Source: Eggerthellaceae bacterium (GTDB taxonomy: Bacteria; Actinomycetota; Coriobacteriia; Coriobacteriales; Eggerthellaceae). From it: a stretch of 46,554 nt of DNA. Shown here in pieces: positions 26,279-32,638 of this stretch (its first letter is position 1; each line of letters opens with the position of its first letter). Made by a program: the position numbers and the translations under genes. The notes beneath the pieces are model-generated. The model worked only from the letters and a program-made list of their open reading frames with translations. It was not told the DNA's origin and searched no databases. Location: the NCBI GenBank assembly GCA_017459925.1, contig JAFUCC010000024.1, positions 1 through 46,554 on the forward strand. The letters run 5' to 3'.

Positions 26279-26620
26279 TTATGCCTCCTCTCGCGTTGCG
26301 ACGATAATCGTGATGTGGCTGGTGCGCTTGCGGATGCGCGAAGCGGAACCCTTGGCGCGCGGACGAATGCGCTTCATGGTCGGGCCCTCGTCGACGTAGC
26401 ACGTTTTCACGTACAGCGACTCGGGATCGACGTGGTACAGGTTCTCGGCGTTCGCGACGGCCGAGTTCAGCGTCTTCTCGACGGTCTCGGCGATAGCGCG
26501 GTTCGTGAACGCGAGGATTTCGCGGGCCTGGGGCACGGACTTGCCGCGGACCAGGTCGACGACCACGCGCGCCTTACGGGGCGAAACGCGGACGTAGCGT
26601 GCGATTGCTCTAGCTTCCAT
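26279..26620 (-). CDS. rplV: 50S ribosomal protein L22
   Basis: 113 residues. [20 protein letters not shown] start and [18 protein letters not shown] near the end. Part of the exit tunnel constriction. 6 bp before rpsC. Confidence 0.97.
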   Translation of the reverse strand: MEARAIARYVRVSPRKARVVVDLVRGKSVPQAREILAFTNRAIAETVEKTLNSAVANAENLYHVDPESLYVKTCYVDEGPTMKRIRPRAKGSASRIRKRTSHITIIVATREEA

Positions 26621-26632
26621 TATTCACCCCTC

Positions 26633-26902
26633 CTATTTCTTCTTGTCGCCGGCATGGCCGCGGAAGGTGCGCGTCGGGGCGAACTCTCCCAGCTTGTGGC
26701 CGACCATGGACTCGGTGATGTACACGGGCACGTGCTTGCGGCCGTCGTGGACGGCGATCGTGTGACCGACCATCTCCGGGAAGATGGTGGACGAACGCGA
26801 CCAGGTCTTCACGACTTCCTTCTCGTTCTTCTCGTTCATGGCCACAATGCGGCCGAGAAGGCGCGGCTCGACGTAAGGCCCTTTCTTCAGACTTCTGCTC
26901 AC
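26633..26902 (-). CDS. rpsS: 30S ribosomal protein S19
   Basis: 89 residues. [19 protein letters not shown] start, [19 protein letters not shown] and [16 protein letters not shown]. Normal position between rplB and rplV. Confidence 0.97.
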   Translation of the reverse strand: MSRSLKKGPYVEPRLLGRIVAMNEKNEKEVVKTWSRSSTIFPEMVGHTIAVHDGRKHVPVYITESMVGHKLGEFAPTRTFRGHAGDKKK

Positions 26903-26921
26903 TGTTTCTCCTTACTCGCCG

Positions 26922-27752
26922 CTACTTCTTGCGCCTGCGGATGATCAGGCGGCTCGAAGCCTTCTTCGGATTGCGGGTACGATGGCCCTTGGTGGGAACG
27001 CCCCAGGGGCTGACCGGGTGACGACCCGAGGACTTGTTCTTGCCCTCGCCGCCGCCATGCGGGTGGTCGATCGGGTTCATGACGGTGCCGCGGACGGTCG
27101 GGCGGATGCCCTTCCAGCGGTTGCGGCCGGCCTTGCCGATCTTGATGTTGGAGTGCTCGGCGTTGCCGACCTCGCCCACCGTGGCGCGGCAGGTCAGCAA
27201 TACGCGGCGCATTTCCGAAGACGGCATGCGAAGGATGGCGTACTTGCCCTCCTTGCCCATCAGCTGGATGCTGGTGCCGGCGGAGCGGGCCAGAGCGGCG
27301 CCCTTGCCGGGCTGCAGCTCGACGGCATGGATGAGCGTACCGACGGGGATGTTGGCCAGCGGCAGAGCGTTGCCGGGCTTGATGTCGGCGTCGGGGCCGG
27401 ACACGACGATATGGCCGACCTTCAGACCCTTCGGGTGAAGGATGTAGCGCTTCTCGCCGTCGGCGTAGTGCAGCAGCGCGATGCGCGCCGTGCGATTAGG
27501 ATCGTACTCGATCGTGGCAACCTTGGCGGGCACGCCGTCCTTGTTGCGCTTGAAGTCGATGATGCGGTAACGACGCTTGTGACCGCCACCCTGATGGCGC
27601 GTGGTGATACGGCCATTGTTGTTGCGCCCTGCGTGCTTGTGCAGCGGCGCGAGCAGCGACTTCTCCGGTTTGCTCCTGGTGATTTCCGCGAAATCGGAAA
27701 CCATCATGAAGCGACGTCCGGGGCTAGTCGGCTTGTACTGCTTGACTCCCAT
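26922..27752 (-). CDS. rplB: 50S ribosomal protein L2
   Basis: 276 residues. [15 protein letters not shown] start, [20 protein letters not shown] and the peptidyl-transferase-proximal [14 protein letters not shown] segment. The ATG at 27752 is chosen for GGAAG 8 nt upstream. In the usual S10 operon it directly follows rplW; here rplW is 8.6 kb away and rplB has its own promoter (27962-27990) and a leader of about 200 nt. Confidence 0.97.
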   Translation of the reverse strand: MGVKQYKPTSPGRRFMMVSDFAEITRSKPEKSLLAPLHKHAGRNNNGRITTRHQGGGHKRRYRIIDFKRNKDGVPAKVATIEYDPNRTARIALLHYADGEKRYILHPKGLKVGHIVVSGPDADIKPGNALPLANIPVGTLIHAVELQPGKGAALARSAGTSIQLMGKEGKYAILRMPSSEMRRVLLTCRATVGEVGNAEHSNIKIGKAGRNRWKGIRPTVRGTVMNPIDHPHGGGEGKNKSSGRHPVSPWGVPTKGHRTRNPKKASSRLIIRRRKK

Positions 27753-27882
27753 TCTCACTTCTTCCTACTCTTGAAGCGCGGCCAGTCAGCGGTTTGACCT
27801 GCGCTTCTTGCTTTAGACCCTTGCTCGCACGCCTCGTCGTACCCCAAGGGCCCCTCTACTTCGTGGACGGCGATTGCCGGCT

Positions 27883-27904
27883 GGCGTTTGAGGAGGCAAA
27901 CGCC
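27883..27904 (-). promoter_or_regulatory. Hairpin in the rplB leader
   Basis: Perfect 8-bp stem GGCGTTTG/CAAACGCC with a six-base loop (AGGAGG on plus, CCUCCU in the rplB transcript). The CCUCCU loop could pair with a ribosome-binding site or mimic the anti-SD sequence; this is speculation. It could be an autoregulatory site for L2 or a relic. Confidence 0.45.
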
Positions 27905-27961
27905 CCGACTCCGTTGTCCACGCGCCCGGGTGTGTCTATGCACAGTCAGACGCAAAGAAAC

Positions 27962-27990
27962 ATTATAGGTGCGACCTGCGGAGACTTCAA
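27962..27990 (-). promoter_or_regulatory. Promoter for the rplB-secY operon
   Basis: Minus-strand TTGAAG (27985-27990), exactly 17 bp spacer, then TATAAT (27962-27967): a near-consensus sigma-70 type promoter. It points toward rplB, about 210 bp upstream of its ATG, and supports the separate transcription of the downstream half of the split S10 operon. Confidence 0.68.
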
Positions 27991-28045
27991 GAACCGTTTT
28001 CTCGTCCACAACCTGCCCATAAACGTGAAGCGGACCGGGAAATGC

Positions 28046-28145
28046 AATGAGTACCAGGACGTTCCTGCTACTCATTTTCGGAAGGCGAAACCAAAAGCTG
28101 GTCAGCTCTGCGAAAATGAGTAGCAGGAACGTCCTGGTACTCATT
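28046..28145. repeat. Family B twin-palindrome element (B3)
   Basis: Exactly 100 bp. Perfect inverted arms of 35 bp (left begins AATGAGTACCAGGACGTTCC) around a 30-bp loop. It sits 20 bp after the trigger-factor stop codon, at the left edge of the block that splits the S10 operon. Its loop resembles that of B5 at the right edge (both end GCTCTGCGAAAATGAG). Confidence 0.9.
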
Positions 28146-28165
28146 CAATGCTTCAGCAAAACACT

Positions 28166-29458
28166 CTACTGCTCGGCGATGGAGATGTCGGCGTTTTCGA
28201 CCAGGTGCTTGCAGGCGCGCAGGCGCTCGGCGGCCTCGCGCAGGGCGTAGCCCAGGCCGTTCTTTTCCATCTGACGGCGCGCGTACTTCGGGTCGCGCGG
28301 GTTGATCTGGAAGCAGGCCTCGTTCAGGTCGTCGTCGGTGTAGGACAGGTTGTAGTGACGGTAGTACGCGTCGAGCGCGTAACCCTGCACGAGGTTCTGG
28401 CGCATCGACATCATCATCATCATGGAAACCTGCTGCTCGCCGCCCTGCTGCTCGACGAACTCGTCCCACGTCACGCCCGCAGCGGCGACTTGCTGGCGCA
28501 TGGTGCGCTGCTCGTCGCGCATGGCGCCTTCGTACACCTCGTCGGTGATGCGGCCGTCGAAGCGTTCGGCGAGCTTCGAGGCGGCGGCGTTGCGCTTGTA
28601 GTCCTCGTAGTACTTCATGCGCTCTTTGTTGACTTCCTCGCCGATCTTGGCGCGCATGTCGTCGTAATCCTTGTACATCGGCATGTTGTTCTTGATCCAC
28701 TCGTCGTTGACGACGGGCACGACTTCCTTCTGCACCTCGATCAGCGTGGCCGTGCACTCGTAGGTTTCCATGATCTCGTTGAAGTCGTCATCGAGGCCGG
28801 GGCCCTCGAACGTGAACGTGCGCGTCTCGCCGACGACCATGCCATCGAGGCCCTCGTCGAAGCCCTTGGGCATGAGGTCCTCGCCGAGCGTGTAGCTGCG
28901 GCCGTCGATGGTGAGGCCCGGGACGACCTCGCCGTCCTTGGTGGTTTCGAGCTTCAGCTTGCAGCTGTCGCCCGCGTGAATCGGCTTCTCCTCGGCGGGG
29001 ACGAACGCCATGTACTCCTTGGCCATGAGGCCGATCTGGCGGTCGATCTCCTCCTCGTCGGGAAGGAAGGGCTGCACCACGAACTTCACGGGGCTGTAAT
29101 CGGACAGCTCGTAGCTGGGCTTGGGCATGACCTCGAGCGAGAACTGGAAGGCACGGCCGCGCTTCAGCGGCATGTCGGCCTTCAGGTCGGGCGTGAACGC
29201 CGGCACGATGCCCTGCTTGTCGATGGCGCGCGGTATGAGCATCTCGATGGCCTGCGACGCGATGACCGAGTCGAGGTCCTTGATGCCCAGGCGCTCCGAA
29301 ACGGCCTGCGCGGGCGTCTTGCCCGCAACGGGCGCGATGCCCATCTGCTGGCAGAACTGCTCGGACGCCTGGTTCAGCGCCTGGCTGACTTCCTGGGTGG
29401 AAGCCGTGGCGTCGTAGATGAGAAAGCCGTTCTCGCCCTTCTTCTTTACTACCTTCAT
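28166..29458 (-). CDS. tig: Trigger factor, diverged ribosome-binding loop
   Basis: 430 residues. Domain order fits trigger factor: N-terminal domain (about 1-120), FKBP-type peptidyl-prolyl isomerase domain (about 150-240, with GDSCKLKLETTKDG), and a long helical C-terminal chaperone domain. The ribosome-docking signature GFRKGKVP is replaced by IAPVAGKTP at 41-49, so the Phe-Arg-Lys that contacts L23 in E. coli is absent. Chaperone for nascent chains at the exit tunnel. GGGAGG lies upstream of the ATG. It stands alone, without clpP/clpX, next to the split ribosomal operon. Alternative: a trigger-factor-like protein not bound to ribosomes. Confidence 0.87.
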   Translation of the reverse strand: MKVVKKKGENGFLIYDATASTQEVSQALNQASEQFCQQMGIAPVAGKTPAQAVSERLGIKDLDSVIASQAIEMLIPRAIDKQGIVPAFTPDLKADMPLKRGRAFQFSLEVMPKPSYELSDYSPVKFVVQPFLPDEEEIDRQIGLMAKEYMAFVPAEEKPIHAGDSCKLKLETTKDGEVVPGLTIDGRSYTLGEDLMPKGFDEGLDGMVVGETRTFTFEGPGLDDDFNEIMETYECTATLIEVQKEVVPVVNDEWIKNNMPMYKDYDDMRAKIGEEVNKERMKYYEDYKRNAAASKLAERFDGRITDEVYEGAMRDEQRTMRQQVAAAGVTWDEFVEQQGGEQQVSMMMMMSMRQNLVQGYALDAYYRHYNLSYTDDDLNEACFQINPRDPKYARRQMEKNGLGYALREAAERLRACKHLVENADISIAEQ

Positions 29459-29498
29459 ATATGTCCTCCCTCAAGGGTTTTTACACGCGTAACGTGGA

Positions 29499-29507
29499 AT
29501 TGTAGCA
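29499..29507 (-). promoter_or_regulatory. Putative extended -10 for tig
   Basis: Minus-strand TGC followed by TACAAT, an extended -10 pattern, about 41 bp upstream of the tig ATG. No good -35 is visible. Confidence 0.4.
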
Positions 29508-29546
29508 CAGCAACGCAGCATTGGCGTGGCTGCCCGAACCTGCACG

Positions 29547-29565
29547 CAAGAAGCCGACAGTCGGC
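29547..29565 (-). terminator. Possible terminator after the YidC fusion gene
   Basis: Minus-strand stem GCCGA/TCGGC with a CTG loop followed by TTCTTG. Short stem and weak T-run, so only tentative. Confidence 0.35.
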
Positions 29566-29569
29566 GAAC

Positions 29570-31495
29570 CTATCCCTGCTCCTGCGCGCTGTTCCGCGCG
29601 GCTTGCTTTTCCAGAATTGCCGACAGCAGGTACTCGCCGGAAGCTTCGGCGCCATGACCCAGGTTGAATATGCACTCGGAGCGCACCTGCTCGATGGCGT
29701 CGCGCCACTCGGACTGGGTGGCCAACATCTCGGCGGCCACGTCGCCCACCGACCGCGCGTCGGCGGGGTCGACCGACCTGCCCACGCGGTTGCGCAGCGT
29801 GATGTCGGTCGGCGGGATGCCGATCTCCTCCCACTCGGGGTTCTGCACCTTCATCTTCGTGTCCATGAAGATGCAGGGCTTCAGCGTCGAGAACGCGAAC
29901 TCGCAGAACACGCTCGACCAGTCGGTGATGAGGATGTCGGACGTGAACACGGTCTCGTTCGACGAGAAGTCGCGCTCGAAGTACAGCTCGTCTTCGGGCA
30001 CGTCGGCCCAGCGCGCCTGCAGCGCCTCCCAGCGCGGGCGGTAGCGCTTGGTGTATTCCGGGTGCGGGCGCACGATGACCTTCCAGCCGCGGCCGCGCAT
30101 GCCCTCGATCATGTCGTCGGCGCACGAGTCGAGGATGTTGTCCTCCTGCCACGAGGGCGCGATCAGCACGACGGGGCGCTCGTGGTCGGCCTTCCCCTCG
30201 GCCACCAGCCGGCCGTAGTTCTCGATCTCCTCGTCGATGAGGTCGTAGCCGGCCTTGACGTGGCGCTTCGGCTTGGTGCGGTAGAACTCCTCCATGCGCT
30301 CGTCCTCGGCGACCTGGTGCGGGCCGACGCACAGCAGCGTGTCGTAGTGCTCGTACTCGCCCTTCGTCGAGGTGAGGGGCAGCGACGTCATGTGGTGGAA
30401 CATGTAGACATACTCGATGTCGTCGCGCACGTAGCTGCGCTTGATGTAGTAGTTGTCCAGGTCGCCCAGCGTCGTCACCACGACGTCGGCGTCCATCTTC
30501 ATCATGAGCGTGATGGCGCGCTTCTCGCCGATGTAGTACGGGAAGATGCGCGGCTGTTTCTCGGCTATCGCGAATATCTGGTCGTCGGGGTCGTTCGTGA
30601 CGTAGTGGACGACCACGTCGGAGTGCCCGAGGAGGTACGCGATGGCGCCCTTGAAGTACTTGTAGAAGCCCGACCCCTCCGAGTAGAACACGATGTGCTT
30701 GCCCACCACGTTGAAGAAGCGCTTGTAATCGGCCTTCTCGCGCTTGGCCAGCGGGTCGCGCTGCCACCACTTCTTCTTGCGCTCGCCCTCGAGCGACTCC
30801 AGCTCCTCGAGCTCGGCGCGGCTGGCGGCGAGGTCCTCGTAGTCGATGTACTTCTTCGGCGGCATGATGACGTTGCAGAGCGCCTGCACGCCGATGGCCG
30901 TCAGGTTCGAGCAGATCCAGTAGAAGGCCATGCCCGCGGCCACGAAGACGCCCAGGACGAGCGACAGGCCGATGGAAAGGCCGTTGGTCATGTTCTTCTC
31001 GGCCTTGGATTGTTCGCGCTGAAGCGGGTTGATGCGGTTCTGCGCCCAGCCGAGCAGCACGGCCGACAGGCCCGCGAGCACGGGCATGACCCACGACAGG
31101 CCGCCGTCCTCGACGGGGACCATCCCCAAGAACTCCGTGCCGGGCGTGCCCGAGTCGGTGATGGAGTGAACGACGTCGACCAGGCCGAACAGGATGATGA
31201 TCTGGATGGCCAGCGGGATGAGCGACAGCAGCGGATGGTAGCCGGCTTCCTTGTTCAGCTCGTTTTGCTTCTCGCCGATGGTCTCGCGGTCGCCGAAGTA
31301 CTTCACCTTCAGGCGGTTGATGGCGGGCATGATCTGCACCATCTTGATGGAGTTCCACTGCACCCACACCGCCATGGGCATGAGCACGGCCTTCACGATG
31401 ACCGTGAACAGCAGAATGGCGACCCACCAGTTGCCGGTCAGGTCGTAGCACGGCTGCATGATGAGCTGCAGCACGCTTGCAATAGCTGAAAACAT
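29570..31495 (-). CDS. YidC/Oxa1-like insertase fused to a CDP-glycerol glycerophosphotransferase-like domain
   Basis: 641 residues. Residues 1-220 resemble YidC2-type insertases: several membrane segments, LLFTVIVKAVLMPM with a Lys35 in the groove position where Arg is usual, and the cytoplasmic helix with MVQIMPAINRLKVKYFGD. A charged linker (about 225-265) follows. Residues ~265-620 match glycerophosphotransferases of the TagB/TagF type: YMFHHMTSLPL, VVLIAPSWQEDN, VIVRPHPEYTKRY and SDILITDWSSVFCEF. The ATG at 31495 has GAGG upstream. The domain logic suggests a membrane-embedded polymer or glycerophosphate transferase; insertase activity may be lost or kept. Divergent from a LicA-like kinase. 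A frameshift artefact is unlikely since one frame covers all. Confidence 0.85.
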   Translation of the reverse strand: MFSAIASVLQLIMQPCYDLTGNWWVAILLFTVIVKAVLMPMAVWVQWNSIKMVQIMPAINRLKVKYFGDRETIGEKQNELNKEAGYHPLLSLIPLAIQIIILFGLVDVVHSITDSGTPGTEFLGMVPVEDGGLSWVMPVLAGLSAVLLGWAQNRINPLQREQSKAEKNMTNGLSIGLSLVLGVFVAAGMAFYWICSNLTAIGVQALCNVIMPPKKYIDYEDLAASRAELEELESLEGERKKKWWQRDPLAKREKADYKRFFNVVGKHIVFYSEGSGFYKYFKGAIAYLLGHSDVVVHYVTNDPDDQIFAIAEKQPRIFPYYIGEKRAITLMMKMDADVVVTTLGDLDNYYIKRSYVRDDIEYVYMFHHMTSLPLTSTKGEYEHYDTLLCVGPHQVAEDERMEEFYRTKPKRHVKAGYDLIDEEIENYGRLVAEGKADHERPVVLIAPSWQEDNILDSCADDMIEGMRGRGWKVIVRPHPEYTKRYRPRWEALQARWADVPEDELYFERDFSSNETVFTSDILITDWSSVFCEFAFSTLKPCIFMDTKMKVQNPEWEEIGIPPTDITLRNRVGRSVDPADARSVGDVAAEMLATQSEWRDAIEQVRSECIFNLGHGAEASGEYLLSAILEKQAARNSAQEQG

Positions 31496-31612
31496 GTATC
31501 CCTCACGTCTGAACATGCGCTGTGCGATTGTGCCGCACAAAGGCGCAAGCGGAATCATACCAGCTCACCACGGCGCGGGAAAGACAACGCCGCATATACG
31601 CACAATCGATTC

Positions 31613-31650
31613 GTGTTCAATAATATTTGTCGCATTGCAATATTGAACAC
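31613..31650. promoter_or_regulatory. Dyad operator-like site with overlapping promoter
   Basis: Inverted repeat GTGTTCAATAATATT ... AATATTGAACAC (38 bp in all), AT-rich against its surroundings, in the divergent promoter region of the YidC fusion and the LicA-like kinase. TTGAAC (31643-31648) inside the right arm and TACTGT 17 bp on could form a promoter for the kinase, so a repressor bound here would block it. Confidence 0.45.
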
Positions 31651-31698
31651 TCGTGGCTTGCATCATACTGTTCCCGCACAAGAGGGGAAGGGAACAGC

Positions 31699-32592
31699 AT
31701 GCACCGACTTGGCGAAGAGGCGCCGGCTCGGATATGCGCCGTGCTCCACTGCGAGCCGTCGCAAATCCGCGTCATCGACCAGCTGACAGGCGGCCTGACG
31801 AATAAATCGTGGCGCATCGAGGTTGACGGCGCCCAATACGTCTACCGCATTCCGGGGGTTGGCACCGAGGAAATCACCGACCGCGAGTGCGAGACCCGCT
31901 CGCAGGAAATTGCCGCCAAGCTCGGCATCGACGGCACGTTCATATTCGAGGACCCGCAAACCGGCTGGAAGCTCTCGCATTACCTGGAAGGCTGCGTGCC
32001 GTTCAGCTGCCACAACGAGGAGCATCTGCAGAAGGCCATGGCGATTGCCCGCACGCTGCACGGATCTGGCGCGCAGGTTCCGCTCGTGAAGGACATGCAC
32101 GAGGACACGATCAAGCAAGTCGCCTTGCTCGAGCCCGAGTTCCGCGGACGCTACGGCGACTTCGAGGAGCTCTTCGCGATGGCCGAGCGCTACAACGAGA
32201 TCGTGAAGGCTGACGGCTTGGCGCCGGTGCTCTGCCACAACGACTTCTACGACCCGAACTTCCTCATCCACGGCGATGAGGTTCACCTCATCGACTGGGA
32301 ATACGCGGGCATGTCCGACTACGCCAGCGACCTGGCCGTGTTCGTGTGCTGCAGCGACTACACCTACGAAGAGGCGCTGCACGCGCTCGAGGTGTACTTC
32401 CAGCGGCCCCTGACCGACGCCGAGCTTCTGCACTGCGTCGCCTACATCCAGGTCATCAGCGTGCATTGGCTCGTGTGGGCGCTGTACATGGCGCAGTGCG
32501 GCGAACCCGTCGGGCCGCTCGAGACGACGTACCACCAATTCGCCTCCGAATACGGCGTGCATGCCGACGAGCTGCTGAAGAAGGTGTCGTAA
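31699..32592 (+). CDS. Choline/ethanolamine kinase-like phosphotransferase (LicA type)
   Basis: 297 residues of the aminoglycoside phosphotransferase/choline kinase fold. GGLTNKSWRIEV is the nucleotide loop, VLCHNDFYDPNFLI the catalytic HxDxxxxN (here HNDxxxxN), and LIDWEYAG the metal motif. Close to LicA, which makes phosphocholine for decorating cell-surface polymers. No licC or licD is adjacent. The ATG at 31699 has AAGGGAAC upstream; the longer frame adds 24 residues before it. Divergent from the YidC-glycerophosphotransferase fusion, so a shared role in envelope polymer modification is plausible but inferred. Confidence 0.85.
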   Translation: MHRLGEEAPARICAVLHCEPSQIRVIDQLTGGLTNKSWRIEVDGAQYVYRIPGVGTEEITDRECETRSQEIAAKLGIDGTFIFEDPQTGWKLSHYLEGCVPFSCHNEEHLQKAMAIARTLHGSGAQVPLVKDMHEDTIKQVALLEPEFRGRYGDFEELFAMAERYNEIVKADGLAPVLCHNDFYDPNFLIHGDEVHLIDWEYAGMSDYASDLAVFVCCSDYTYEEALHALEVYFQRPLTDAELLHCVAYIQVISVHWLVWALYMAQCGEPVGPLETTYHQFASEYGVHADELLKKVS

Positions 32593-32638
32593 ATGCTATA
32601 CGGTCTTGGCGCAGCGCGGAGCATGACGTTCAACTCGG

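Larger units (their letters stand above)
27753..28165. other. rplB promoter/leader and repeat B3
   Basis: 413 bp without a gene between tig and rplB. From right to left on the plus strand it holds element B3 (28046-28145), the rplB promoter and a ~200-nt rplB leader with a strong hairpin. Short open frames here are not supported. Confidence 0.75.

Noticed and set aside
28148..31489. 1,113-codon open frame on the plus strand
   Set aside because: It is antisense to tig and the YidC fusion, Val/Leu/His/Arg-rich as typical of shadows of GC-rich genes, and has no domain.
32593..32638. Terminator between the convergent kinase and permease genes
   Set aside because: Only 46 bp and no stem followed by a T-run could be found.
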